From CACORA01 sp044234625 (lineage in GTDB: Bacteria; Planctomycetota; Planctomycetia; Pirellulales; UBA1268): 28,445 bases of DNA. The DNA lies in assembly GCA_044234625.1 (NCBI GenBank), contig JBIIIP010000034.1, positions 1-28,445 of the forward strand, read 5' to 3'. The position numbers and the translations under genes were made by a program. Under the pieces are notes generated by a model, which did not search any database, was not told the DNA's origin, and was given only the letters and a program-made list of their open reading frames with translations. Positions 1 to 7,638 of this stretch are shown here, in pieces (position 1 is the first letter of the stretch; each line of letters opens with the position of its first letter).

Positions 1-23
1 TGGCGTTCCCTGCGGCCGACCAA

Positions 24-54
24 GCGGGCAAAGGCCAGGGAGGGCTTTGCCCGC
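24..54 (-). terminator. Inverted repeat downstream of argJ, possible terminator
   Basis: A perfect 10-bp inverted repeat (GCGGGCAAAG at 24-33 and CTTTGCCCGC at 45-54) with an 11-nt loop lies just past the argJ stop codon. It would fold in the RNA of the minus-strand arg genes. There is no strong U tract after it, so it may be a weak or factor-assisted terminator. Confidence 0.45.
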
Positions 55-60
55 GTGCAA

Positions 61-1284
61 CTAGGTATGGTAATCCGCGTTCAGGTGGACGTATTCCGCC
101 GTGAGGTCACTCGAATAAAAGCGGATGCGACCCGGGCCCGACCCGATATCGACCTCGATCGCCACCTCGCGGGAACCCTTGATCGACGCTGACACTGCGT
201 CGGCGTCAAACGCCACCGGCGCGCCGTCTCGGAAGAGCAGCGTGCCGTTGACCGTGAGCACGAGTTTCGACGGATCGAACGACACCCCCGAATAACCCGC
301 CGCCGAAACAATCCGGCCCCAGTTCGGGTCGGCGCCATGGATCGCCGTCTTCACGAGCGGGCTGTCGGCGATCGTCCGGGCGATCTGCCGGGCCGCGTCG
401 CGGCTCTCGCAGCCCGTGACCTCGATGCGGAGCACGTGCGTGGCCCCCTCACCATCGTCGGCGATCTCCCGGGCCAGCGCCTCGCAGGCTTCCTCGAGCG
501 CCCGGCCGAAGGCATCCAGCCCCGCGCCCGTGAGCGCCGGTCCGCCGCCGGCGCCGTTGGCCAGGAGGAGCACCGTGTCGTTGGTGCTCATGTGGCCGTC
601 CACGCTCACGCAGTTGAACGTCTTTTCCGCCGCCTCGCGCAGCATCCGCTGGGCATCGGCCGGCTCCACCGGGGCGTCGGTGAGCACGATTCCGAGCATC
701 GTGGCCAGCCGCGGGCCGATCATCGCCGCCCCCTTGGCCATGCCGAGGAGCGTGTACGACCGCCCGTCGCCGGAAAAGACCGAGCCCGAGAGCTTGGGCC
801 GCGTGTCGGTGGTCATCATTCCCCGGGCCGCGGCGACCACTGCATCCGCATCCGTGCCCAGTGCCGCCGCCACCGTCTGCAGGCCCGCTTCCACTTTCGC
901 GAGCGGCAAAAACTCGCCGATGATCCCCGTGGAAAGCACGAGCACGCCATGCTCGTCCGCGCCGATCGCAGCGCCGGCCGCCGCCGCCATGCCGCGGGCA
1001 TCGGCCAGACCGCGGCTGCCGGTGCAGGCGTTGGCGTTGCCCGAGTTGATGGCGATCGCCCGGAAGCCCGTGCCGGGCGTCTTGGCGCGGTCGAAGGCAA
1101 CGGGCGCCGCGAAGACGAGGTTGGTCGTGTACACGCCGGCCGCCGTGGCGGGCAGGTCCGACACGATGAGCGAGATATCCTCCCGGCTGGCATACCGCTT
1201 GATGCCGGCGTGCGTGCCGCCGAGACGGAAGCCTCGGGGAAGCGGCGGGATCGGTCCGCGGATCGGCGTCTCGGTGACTGTCAT
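61..1284 (-). CDS. argJ: Bifunctional glutamate N-acetyltransferase / amino-acid acetyltransferase ArgJ
   Basis: ArgJ moves the acetyl group from N-acetylornithine to glutamate, closing the acetyl cycle of arginine synthesis in the cytoplasm. The protein shows the family's self-cleavage site KGAAMIGPRLATML, where the Ala-Thr bond is cut and the Thr becomes the nucleophile (Thr200 counted from the upstream GTG). It also has the early NSGNANACTG segment and the conserved end LNADYHT. I prefer the ATG at 1284 (407 aa) because AGGA lies 7 nt upstream. The GTG at 1299 would add five residues and has no visible ribosome site. The gene follows argC with a gap of about 50 nt on the same strand, so the two are probably co-transcribed. 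Whether it accepts acetyl-CoA as well as acetylornithine cannot be told from sequence. Confidence 0.95.
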   Translation of the reverse strand: MTVTETPIRGPIPPLPRGFRLGGTHAGIKRYASREDISLIVSDLPATAAGVYTTNLVFAAPVAFDRAKTPGTGFRAIAINSGNANACTGSRGLADARGMAAAAGAAIGADEHGVLVLSTGIIGEFLPLAKVEAGLQTVAAALGTDADAVVAAARGMMTTDTRPKLSGSVFSGDGRSYTLLGMAKGAAMIGPRLATMLGIVLTDAPVEPADAQRMLREAAEKTFNCVSVDGHMSTNDTVLLLANGAGGGPALTGAGLDAFGRALEEACEALAREIADDGEGATHVLRIEVTGCESRDAARQIARTIADSPLVKTAIHGADPNWGRIVSAAGYSGVSFDPSKLVLTVNGTLLFRDGAPVAFDADAVSASIKGSREVAIEVDIGSGPGRIRFYSSDLTAEYVHLNADYHT

Positions 1285-1336
1285 CGGGGCGTCCTGCACG
1301 GAAAACGGAAAGAAGGCTGACGGCGTCCGTCGGGGC

Positions 1337-2356
1337 CTACAGCAGGCCGGCGGTCTCGGAGAGGCCGAACAAGATGTTGAAATTCTGAACAGCCGCTCCC
1401 GCCGCTCCCTTGACGAGGTTGTCGAGGCAGCTGATGAGGAGCACGCGGTCGCGGACCACGCGGGCCGTGATGTCGCAGAAATTCGTGTCCACCGTGTCCT
1501 TCGTGCCCGGCAGGTGATCGACCACCCGCACGAACCGCTCGCCGGCGTAGGCCTCGCGCAGCAGGTGCATCACGTCTCCCTCGGCCAGCTTCTTCTTCGG
1601 CCGGACGTAGATCGTCGAGAGGATGCCCCGGTCCATCGGTGCCAATTGCGGCGTAAAGATCACCTGCGGCGTCGGGCCGGCATGGCGAGCCACCACCTGC
1701 TCGATCTCGGGCGTGTGGCGGTGACGGCCCACGTTGTAGGCCGACATGCTCTCGTTGCATTCGGGAAAGTGCGTCATCAGTTTGGGCTGCCGCCCCGCAC
1801 CGCTGACGCCGCTCTTCGAGTCGATGATGATGTCGGTCGTCTCAAAGAGGCCGCTCTTCACCAGCGGAGCCAGGGGGAGGATCGCGGAAGTCGCGTAGCA
1901 GCCGGGATTCGCCACGAGTGTCGCTCCCTTGATCCGGTCGCGGAACAGTTCCGGGAGGCCGTAGACGGTGCTCCCCAGCCGCGCAGCGTCGGGATGTTCG
2001 TGGCCATACCATTCGAGATACGACGCCGCGTCGTCGAGCCGGTAATCGGCGCTGAAATCGACGACCTTCGCTCCCGCGGCGAGCACGCGAGGAAGAATTT
2101 CAGCGCTCGCACAGTGCGGCAGACAGCCAAACACGCAGTCGGCCCGCGTGCCGACTTCCTCGGGCGGCAGGTCCTCGAGCGGCAGGTCGAGCCGACCGAC
2201 GAGGCTCGGGTGCACGGTCGCGATCGGCGGGCTCCCCTCCTGCCGGCTCGTCACGGCGACGATCCGTGCATGCGGGTGGCGGAGCAGAATCTTGATCGCC
2301 TCGAGGGCGGTGTAGCCGGTGGCGCCGAGGATGGCGACGGTGATCTGCCTGCTCAT
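1337..2356 (-). CDS. argC: N-acetyl-gamma-glutamyl-phosphate reductase ArgC
   Basis: ArgC reduces N-acetylglutamyl phosphate to the semialdehyde with NADPH, the third step of arginine synthesis. The N-terminus has the nucleotide-binding segment AILGATGYTALE. The catalytic cysteine is in ANPGCYATSA (Cys153 from the chosen start), and SGVSGAGR and HRHTPEIEQ match the family. A GTG at 2392 would give 351 aa, but the ATG at 2356 gives 339 aa, starts just before the Rossmann strand and fits the usual length. The gene is first of the argC-argJ pair, separated by about 180 nt from coaB upstream, which leaves room for its own promoter. Termination is by TAG. Confidence 0.95.
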   Translation of the reverse strand: MSRQITVAILGATGYTALEAIKILLRHPHARIVAVTSRQEGSPPIATVHPSLVGRLDLPLEDLPPEEVGTRADCVFGCLPHCASAEILPRVLAAGAKVVDFSADYRLDDAASYLEWYGHEHPDAARLGSTVYGLPELFRDRIKGATLVANPGCYATSAILPLAPLVKSGLFETTDIIIDSKSGVSGAGRQPKLMTHFPECNESMSAYNVGRHRHTPEIEQVVARHAGPTPQVIFTPQLAPMDRGILSTIYVRPKKKLAEGDVMHLLREAYAGERFVRVVDHLPGTKDTVDTNFCDITARVVRDRVLLISCLDNLVKGAAGAAVQNFNILFGLSETAGLL

Positions 2357-2406
2357 GGAGGATGTCTGCGGAGGGCGGTGGCCGCCGGACACGCGACGGC
2401 AGCGAC

Positions 2407-2414
2407 GTTATAGC
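2407..2414 (-). promoter_or_regulatory. Candidate -10 element for argC-argJ
   Basis: GCTATAAC (minus strand) sits about 50 nt upstream of the argC ATG in the gap after coaB. Similar GCTAY-type octamers precede several other genes in this window. No convincing -35 box was found, so this is a pattern-based guess. Confidence 0.3.
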
Positions 2415-2535
2415 GGGGCCGCCCGATTCGCTCTATGGAACGGCCCGGGAAACCGCGCAACCAGGCGTTGCCAGAACGGCAAAGTAACGAAAGCAGCCTT
2501 TCGATGACGGGCTGCGGTGCATGGCTGGGAAAGTT

Positions 2536-3180
2536 TCATGGCTCGCGTTTCCGTTCACAGAGGACAGACTCGATCATCCGCACCAGCCAGCCCGCGACGG
2601 CCCGCTTGGTGCCGCGCCGCTCACCGACGCGGGCGTGCGACCGGTCATACACCGCCACGGCCGTCCGCTCGGCATCGAGCGCCGTGACGTCGTTGACGAC
2701 GATCAAGTCGCACCGCTTGGCCTCGATCTTGGCGAAGGCCCGTCGGGGATCCGCGCCCGGCTCGAGGGCGAAGGCCACGAACCATTGCCGTCGCGGCGAC
2801 TTCGCGGCGAGCGTCGCGATCACGTCGGTGGTAGCCTGGAGTTTCACGGTCAGGCCGGCGCCGGTCCGCGGAATCTTGCCCGGCTGCCGCCGCTGGGGCT
2901 CGAAGTCGCAGGGGGCGGCGGCGGCGATCACGCCATCGCACTGCGGCAGCGCGGCGAGGGAAGCGGCCAACATCTCGGCCGTGGTGACGACGGGGATCAC
3001 GCGGGCTCGCCGCGGGTAGGCGATTGCCACCGGCCCGCTGACGATGGTGATGGCATGGCCGCGGGCGAGGGCCGCCTCGGCGAGCGCCTTGGCCATCCGC
3101 CCGCTGGAGGCATTCGTGAGGTAGCGGACATCGTCGAGATACGCCCGCGTCGGACCGGCGGTGAGGAGGATGTGGGCCAT
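2536..3180 (-). CDS. coaB: Phosphopantothenate-cysteine ligase (CoaB domain as separate protein)
   Basis: This protein corresponds to the C-terminal half of bifunctional CoaBC. It joins 4'-phosphopantothenate to cysteine in coenzyme A synthesis. Visible family features are the start HILLTAGPTRAYLDDVRYLTNASSGRM (read in two overlapping parts, nucleotide fold with the N-x-SSG turn), AAAPCDFEP, and the late VVNDVTA loop. At 214 aa it is domain-sized and lacks the flavin decarboxylase domain, which is encoded immediately upstream with a 7-nt gap. That spacing suggests translational coupling. It is the last gene before argC. A split of CoaB and CoaC is less common than the fusion but is clear here, as both have complete domain boundaries. 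Confidence 0.88.
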   Translation of the reverse strand: MAHILLTAGPTRAYLDDVRYLTNASSGRMAKALAEAALARGHAITIVSGPVAIAYPRRARVIPVVTTAEMLAASLAALPQCDGVIAAAAPCDFEPQRRQPGKIPRTGAGLTVKLQATTDVIATLAAKSPRRQWFVAFALEPGADPRRAFAKIEAKRCDLIVVNDVTALDAERTAVAVYDRSHARVGERRGTKRAVAGWLVRMIESVLCERKREP

Positions 3181-3187
3181 GCGACGG

Positions 3188-3742
3188 CTACCGACCTGCC
3201 AGTGCGGCCGCGATGGCTTCCATGATCACATCGGGCTCCGCCATGCGGCCCGCCCCATGCTGCCGACAGGAGAGCCAGCCGCTGCCCGGGGCCACGATCG
3301 TGGCCCCGTCGGCGGCCATCATGGCGACGTTGCGCTGCACGGCCGGCTTGGCCCACATCGCGGAATTCATGGCCGGCGCATAGAGGACCGGGCATTCGGC
3401 GCAGAGCAGCAGCGTGGTGAGCAGGTCGTCGGCCATCCCGTGCGCCGCCTTGGCGATCAGGTCGGCCGTCGCGGGGGCCACCACCACCAGGTCGGCCTTG
3501 GCGGCCAGTTCGATGTGGGCCCCCAGCGGAAACGCTGCCGGGTCGAAGCTGCGGCTCGCCACTGGCCGACCAGTGAGCGCCGCGAACGTCGCCGCGCCGA
3601 CGAATTTCCGGGCGTGCCGCGTGAGCACGGCCGTGACGCCCGCGCCCTGCTGCACGAGCTGGCTCGTCAGCACGGCTGCCTTGTAGGCCGCGATGCCGCC
3701 ACTCACGCCGACCACGATCTCACGGCCTTCGAACATGGGCAT
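3188..3742 (-). CDS. coaC: Phosphopantothenoylcysteine decarboxylase (CoaC domain as separate protein)
   Basis: A flavoprotein that decarboxylates 4'-phosphopantothenoylcysteine to phosphopantetheine. Family motifs are the FMN-binding start IVVGVSGGIAAYKA, the catalytic His in GAHIEL, the substrate-binding PAMNSAMW, and the active-site cysteine in the loop GWLSCRQHGAGRM. I chose the ATG at 3742 (184 aa): GGAG lies 7 nt before it, and the open frame upstream to 3796 has no homology-like content. It lies between rpoZ (98 nt upstream) and coaB (7 nt downstream), the standard gmk-rpoZ-coa order. The protein ends just after the active-site loop, so it is a true stand-alone decarboxylase rather than a truncated CoaBC. 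Confidence 0.9.
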   Translation of the reverse strand: MPMFEGREIVVGVSGGIAAYKAAVLTSQLVQQGAGVTAVLTRHARKFVGAATFAALTGRPVASRSFDPAAFPLGAHIELAAKADLVVVAPATADLIAKAAHGMADDLLTTLLLCAECPVLYAPAMNSAMWAKPAVQRNVAMMAADGATIVAPGSGWLSCRQHGAGRMAEPDVIMEAIAAALAGR

Positions 3743-3840
3743 GAACGCGCTCCGCAGCTCCGGAAGCCTGGGCAGCGGCCGCCAACGCCGAGGCATCGCC
3801 CAGCCTTGCCCGCAGCCGCCCCATGGGCCTCACGGGAAGA

Positions 3841-4104
3841 TCACAGGATCGTGGGATCGAAATCGAGCGGGCCGCCGGCCTCGGGGGATTCACCGGTGAT
3901 CCGCAGGTTCATCGAGGTGTCGAGGAAGATTTTGTCCTGCTTGATCTCCTCGATCACGATCTGCATCTTGTCGTCGCTGTCGATGTCGACGAGCGGGCGG
4001 CCGCCGGCGTTGAGCGCCACGAGCCGCTTCTGGATCAGCGTCGACAGTTTGAATCGTCCGCCGACCTTGTTGACGATCTCTTCTTCACGCAGGTCATCGA
4101 TCAT
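3841..4104 (-). CDS. rpoZ: DNA-directed RNA polymerase omega subunit (planctomycete type)
   Basis: An 87-aa protein that assists folding and assembly of the beta' subunit of RNA polymerase. It is recognised by its position between gmk and coaC/coaB and by the short helical core VNKVGGRFKLSTLIQKR followed by LVALNAGGRPLV, which matches planctomycete omega proteins. The C-terminal half (residues about 40-87) is acidic and shows no classical omega motif. The start ATG overlaps the gmk stop by four bases (ATGA), so translation is likely coupled to gmk. Confidence 0.82.
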   Translation of the reverse strand: MIDDLREEEIVNKVGGRFKLSTLIQKRLVALNAGGRPLVDIDSDDKMQIVIEEIKQDKIFLDTSMNLRITGESPEAGGPLDFDPTIL

Positions 4105-4730
4105 GGGCTGGCTCCTGAAGGGGCGTTGGTACGGGGGGAAGGAGTGTGCGGTGCGGGTGGCAGGCCGGCGTCGAGCAAAACCTTTTCGATCTGCCGGACC
4201 GCCTCGTCGACGTTGTCGTTGACGATACGATGCTTGTAGTGGTGCGACTGGAGCAATTCCCGCCGGGCCACCTCCAGCCGTCGGGCCATCGCCTCCGGCG
4301 ATTCCGTCCCGCGCCCCTGGAGCCGCGCGAGCAGCTGGTCGGGATGGGAGGGTTCGACGAAGACCGTGACCGCGTCAGGATACCGGGCGAGAATCGAAAG
4401 TGTACCCTCGACGTCGATTTCCAGCACGACCCACGATCCCGCGGCCAGGCGGGGGGTGACTTCATCCACCAGCGTGCCGTACCAGTGCTGCCGGCCATAC
4501 ACCTGGCAGCACTCGAGAAAATCACCCGCGGCCCGCCGCCGTTCGAACTCTCCCAGCGTCATGAAGTGGTAGTCGATGCCGTCCCGCTCACCCGCCCGTG
4601 GGGGCCGCGTGGTGGCGGAGATGCTCGGGACGAGCTGCGGCAGGTCTGCCAGTAGTCGTCGCAGGAGCGTGGTTTTCCCCACGCCCGACGGGCCCGAAAT
4701 GACGACGAGTTGGCCGGGCCTCTCTGCCAT
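4101..4730 (-). CDS. gmk: Guanylate kinase
   Basis: Phosphorylates GMP to GDP with ATP. The P-loop GPSGVGKTT is at residues 13-21; the GMP-binding part includes SISATTRPPRAGERDGIDYHF, split here as SISATTRPPR and GERDGIDYHF. EIDVEGT and the lid-region arginines (GRGTESPEAMARRL) follow. At 209 aa it is normal length, with a Pro/Ser-rich tail of about 20 residues. The ATG at 4730 is preceded by a GCTACAAC element only 6 nt away and has no Shine-Dalgarno, so an internal, possibly leaderless promoter may add to read-through from yicC. The stop overlaps the rpoZ start. Confidence 0.95.
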   Translation of the reverse strand: MAERPGQLVVISGPSGVGKTTLLRRLLADLPQLVPSISATTRPPRAGERDGIDYHFMTLGEFERRRAAGDFLECCQVYGRQHWYGTLVDEVTPRLAAGSWVVLEIDVEGTLSILARYPDAVTVFVEPSHPDQLLARLQGRGTESPEAMARRLEVARRELLQSHHYKHRIVNDNVDEAVRQIEKVLLDAGLPPAPHTPSPRTNAPSGASP

Positions 4731-4736
4731 CCCGAT

Positions 4737-4744
4737 GTTGTAGC
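4737..4744 (-). promoter_or_regulatory. Candidate -10 element directly before gmk (leaderless start?)
   Basis: GCTACAAC on the minus strand ends 6 nt before the gmk ATG. If used as a -10 element, transcription would begin at or next to the start codon, giving a leaderless mRNA. No ribosome-binding site is visible there. This is inference from spacing only. Confidence 0.3.
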
Positions 4745-4778
4745 CTGCCCCAAAGGCCCTTGAAAAGCGGCTGCCGCG

Positions 4779-5660
4779 CTACTCGATGTTTTGCACCTGC
4801 TCGCGGAGCCGCTCGATCTGCGTCTTCAGCTCCACCACGGCGTGGGCGATCGCCACGTCGGCGGATTTCGAGGCGATCGTGTTGGCCTCGCGGGCGAGTT
4901 CCTGGGCGAGAAAATCGAGGGCCCGGCCCGGCGTCTCGTCATCGAGCAACCGGGCAAACTGGTCCACATGGCTCTCAAGCCGCACGAGCTCCTCGGCGAT
5001 GTCGGAGCGGTCGGCGAGCAGGGCGACCTCACGGGCCAGGTCGGCTGCGCCGAGCGTCACGGCCTGGCCCTCGAGGAGCCTGCCGAGCCGCTCGACGAGC
5101 CGGGCGCGGTGTTCTTCCACCGCCGCGGGCACCCGTGCTCGGATGCCATCGGCCAGGCCGCGGATCTCCGCGCAAATCGCCAGCATGTCGCGGGCCAGGG
5201 CGTCGCCCTCCGCGCGGCGCATCGCCTCCAGGCGGTCGAGTGCTGATTCCACCGCCCGGCGGACGAGCCCCCATGTCTGCTCGGCCCGCGCGGGATCGAG
5301 CGATGAGTCGATAATCACGCCCGGCAGCGAGAGCAGGGCGTCGAGCGAACACGGCGGCGGGATGTCGTGCGTTGAGGAGAAGTCTGCCAATTCCTCGAGG
5401 TAGGCCTGCAACTGCTCGCGGTCAAACCGCCGCATCCCAGGGGCTGCCGGCCCGCGGATGTCGAGCGTCATCTGCACCGCCCCGCGCCGCACGCGGCTGC
5501 GGACCATTGCCTCGATCTGTGATTCGAGCTGCGCGAAGCCCTCGCGGCCGCGGAGGGAAAACTTGAAGAACCGGTTGTTGACGGTCCGCAGCTCCACGCG
5601 GCACGTGCTGGGGCCGTCGGTCGCGACCCCCTCCCCACAGCCGGTCATGCTCAGCGCCAT
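4779..5660 (-). CDS. yicC: YicC family endoribonuclease-like protein
   Basis: YicC/YloC proteins are conserved RNA-processing factors; family members have been shown to cut RNA. The 293-aa protein opens with the family signature MALSMTGCGEG and LRTVNNRFFKFSLR, and ends with the conserved block ARELAREANTIASKS-type sequence (here LAREANTIASKSADVAI) and the terminal REQVQNIE. The middle (about 150-215) is helical and charged. It lies 14 nt downstream of secG and 48 nt upstream of gmk, matching the yicC-gmk-rpoZ order seen across bacteria. The start is fixed by the signature at the very N-terminus, though no clear Shine-Dalgarno is present. Confidence 0.93.
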   Translation of the reverse strand: MALSMTGCGEGVATDGPSTCRVELRTVNNRFFKFSLRGREGFAQLESQIEAMVRSRVRRGAVQMTLDIRGPAAPGMRRFDREQLQAYLEELADFSSTHDIPPPCSLDALLSLPGVIIDSSLDPARAEQTWGLVRRAVESALDRLEAMRRAEGDALARDMLAICAEIRGLADGIRARVPAAVEEHRARLVERLGRLLEGQAVTLGAADLAREVALLADRSDIAEELVRLESHVDQFARLLDDETPGRALDFLAQELAREANTIASKSADVAIAHAVVELKTQIERLREQVQNIE

Positions 5661-5674
5661 GATGCGGCCGTCGA

Positions 5675-6130
5675 TTACTGGGCGGCTGGCAGGGCGGGAG
5701 CTTCGTCGGCCGGCACCGCGGCGGCTGGTGAAACCGGCGCATCGGCAGCCGGCGCGGCCGGCGGTTCGGCGGCAGGCCTGTCTGGCGGCACCGACTCACC
5801 ACCCGGAGCGGCCGGTGGCTGCCCCTGCGGCGCGATGGGAGACACGGCCTGCGGCGCGGCGCCGCCAAGATCGCTGCTGAAGAGCGTCTGCTGGCGGCCG
5901 AGCACGTTGATCGCGATGATGCACAGCACGATCCAGACGGCGGCCACGGCGACCGTGAATTTCGTGAAGAAGTCGCCGGCCTTCGTGCCGAACGCGCTCT
6001 GCCCGCCCATGCCGCCCAGCGCGCCGGCCAGACCGCCGCCTCTGCCCCGTTGGATGAGCACGAGGAGGATGAGAAAGATGGCCGTCAGCGAAAGAAACAG
6101 GCCTAGTAGAAACCTGATGAAAACTTCCAT
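5675..6130 (-). CDS. secG: Protein-export membrane protein SecG
   Basis: SecG is the small partner of the SecYEG translocon in the inner membrane. The 151-aa product has two membrane segments (about residues 5-26 and 56-77) around the conserved loop LIQRGRGGGLAGALGG and GQSAFGTKAGDFFTKFT. A long tail (about 85-151) is almost only Pro, Ala, Gly and acidic residues, a common extension in planctomycete SecG. I placed the start at the ATG at 6130, directly before the first membrane helix; the open frame upstream to 6223 looks non-coding. It heads the minus-strand housekeeping block. In many bacteria secG follows tpiA; here the intact tpiA is 14 kb away. Confidence 0.92.
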   Translation of the reverse strand: MEVFIRFLLGLFLSLTAIFLILLVLIQRGRGGGLAGALGGMGGQSAFGTKAGDFFTKFTVAVAAVWIVLCIIAINVLGRQQTLFSSDLGGAAPQAVSPIAPQGQPPAAPGGESVPPDRPAAEPPAAPAADAPVSPAAAVPADEAPALPAAQ

Positions 6131-6482
6131 GGAATCCGGAACACTCCGAGGGTCGGTCGCGGGCCGCGAGGCAAACGGTGTAGCAAGGTAGCGAATACGC
6201 GGGCCGAAGCCTACCACCGCCACCGGTTTGCCCGGGCAACGGCCCTTCGCGGCCGACCCGGAGGTGCCAATCCGAACGCGTCAAAGATCGCCCGGAGCCT
6301 GCGGCGCCAAGGCAGCGCACGGAGGTTGCGAGGCCTGGGGGGTCAGTCGGCGCGGCAGCCGGGGGGAGCGGCGGCACGCGGGGGCCATGGCGGGGAGGCC
6401 GGCCGCGGATGCGGTCGTCCGCGCCACATCGCAGGTTCATTTCAGGCTCATCGGCGGCGATCACGGCATCCGAAAACAAGGC
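6131..6482. other. Divergent intergenic region secG / transporter-like gene
   Basis: About 350 nt without a supported gene. It must hold the promoter of the secG-argJ block on the minus strand; GCTAC-rich sequence near 6180-6195 (minus) is the best candidate. An open frame runs through it from 6228 on the plus strand, but its translation is low-complexity Arg/Gly/Ala and continues into the transporter-like gene, so I treat it as untranslated. Confidence 0.5.
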
Positions 6483-6509
6483 ATGCGTCACAAACAGGGC
6501 ATGCGTCAC
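6474..6509 (+). repeat. Two 18-bp tandem copies carrying alternative start codons
   Basis: AAACARGGCATGCGTCAC occurs twice in a row (6474-6491 and 6492-6509; one base differs). Each copy contains a purine-rich stretch and an in-frame ATG (6483 and 6501), so the repeat doubles the candidate translation start of the downstream gene, adding six residues. Confidence 0.8.
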
Positions 6510-7406
6510 GCGATGCATCATTGCCTCGGACCGGGCTGGCAGATGATCCTCGCGGTGCTGTGCGCCTGGGGATGCATGACGACGGCCGGGTGGGCCTTCC
6601 TGCCGGGCGAGGAGCGGCCCAAGAAACTCCTCGCCTATTCTGGCGGCGCCGACGACTCCGGCGGCGAGGAGGGGCTGTATGGCGACCGGATTGTGACCGA
6701 CCGCCCGCACCTCGCCGAGGCGGCCTCGACGGTGGGGCTCGGGCGCGTGCAGGTGGAAAACGGCTACACCTACTTCCTCGATCATTCCGCCGGCACGACC
6801 TCGCAGCTCCATTCTTTTCCCGAAACGCTCGTGCGGGCCGGTGTGTTTCAGGAATGGTTCGAGCTGCGCGTGCAATACAACGCTTTCGCGGAGACCGCCA
6901 CAGGCCCGGCCGGCTCGTTCTCGGCCAGTGGCAGCGACGATCTCTACCTGGGGGCGAAGGTGGCGCTGGCCGCGCAGTCGGGGATCCTGCCCGAGTTGAC
7001 GATCTTCCCGCAGATGCGCGTGCCCACCGGCAGCCCGGCTTTCACCTCCGACGAGGTGCTGCCGGGAATGAATTTTGTCTATGCCTGGCGGGTAGGGGAG
7101 CGAACCGAGATCGAGTGCAACACCAACGTCAACCGCCGGCGCAACCCCGCCGCGGCCGGCTACTACACCGAATACCTGCAGACCTTCAACTTCGAATACG
7201 ACCTCGGGCCGCGGGTGATGCTCTTCAATGAATTCGCGATCTTCGCGCAGGTCGGTGGGGTGGGCGTGGCCCAACAGGCCTACTCGCACGGCGGGCTGCA
7301 CTGGTTCCTGCTGCCCAACCTGCAGATCGACGTGCACGCGGCCGTGGGACTCAACGAGGCCGCGGCCGACCTGTTCGGCGGCTCGGGCATCTCGTGGCGC
7401 TGGTGA
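6483..7406 (+). CDS. Outer-membrane transporter-like beta-barrel (PF13557 / MetA-pathway type)
   Basis: The mature part begins DRIVTDRPHLAEAASTVGLGRVQVENGYTY, abbreviated TDRPHLAEAASTVGLGRVQV, the typical opening of the 'putative MetA-pathway of phenol degradation' outer-membrane family that is abundant in planctomycetes. Later segments alternate polar and hydrophobic residues as in a beta-barrel and the protein ends in the aromatic GSGISWRW. A hydrophobic export segment (ILAVLCAWGCMTTAGWA) precedes it. The start is uncertain: ATG 6483 (307 aa), ATG 6501 (301 aa) or ATG 6513 are all in frame, the first two lying in a tandem repeat. The substrate is unknown; the family name reflects early annotation rather than shown function. 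It stands alone, divergent from secG. Confidence 0.7.
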   Translation: MRHKQGMRHAMHHCLGPGWQMILAVLCAWGCMTTAGWAFLPGEERPKKLLAYSGGADDSGGEEGLYGDRIVTDRPHLAEAASTVGLGRVQVENGYTYFLDHSAGTTSQLHSFPETLVRAGVFQEWFELRVQYNAFAETATGPAGSFSASGSDDLYLGAKVALAAQSGILPELTIFPQMRVPTGSPAFTSDEVLPGMNFVYAWRVGERTEIECNTNVNRRRNPAAAGYYTEYLQTFNFEYDLGPRVMLFNEFAIFAQVGGVGVAQQAYSHGGLHWFLLPNLQIDVHAAVGLNEAAADLFGGSGISWRW

Positions 7407-7584
7407 CGCTGCCGCGACTCTCGACGGCACTCCCCGAAAAACCGAGCATGCTGGCGGAATCCCCGCTGAAACGGCCGGCTCGGCTGAGATCTTCGACCAC
7501 GGCTTGATCGCCGAGCGAGGGCCGGTCTCGCGGCTCATGAGTCGTTGGTCAGCCGGAAAATCGTCGCGGAGGCGACATCGACCG

Positions 7585-7593
7585 GGCTATCCT
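7585..7593 (+). promoter_or_regulatory. Candidate -10 element before the GT29-like gene
   Basis: GGCTATCCT lies 46 nt upstream of the GTG start at 7639. The same nonamer precedes the secreted nuclease gene at 21370. No clear -35 box is seen. Confidence 0.3.
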
Positions 7594-7638
7594 TTCATCC
7601 CCGCGTTCGCACATCTCTCCCGAACCCGTTGGTATCGC

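Noticed and set aside
416..2413. 665-codon plus-strand open frame
   Set aside because: It lies opposite argJ and argC, which have clear catalytic motifs; its translation is low-complexity and is a high-GC antisense shadow.
5796..7538. 580-codon minus-strand open frame
   Set aside because: It runs antisense to the transporter-like gene and overlaps secG in another frame; no domain is recognisable.
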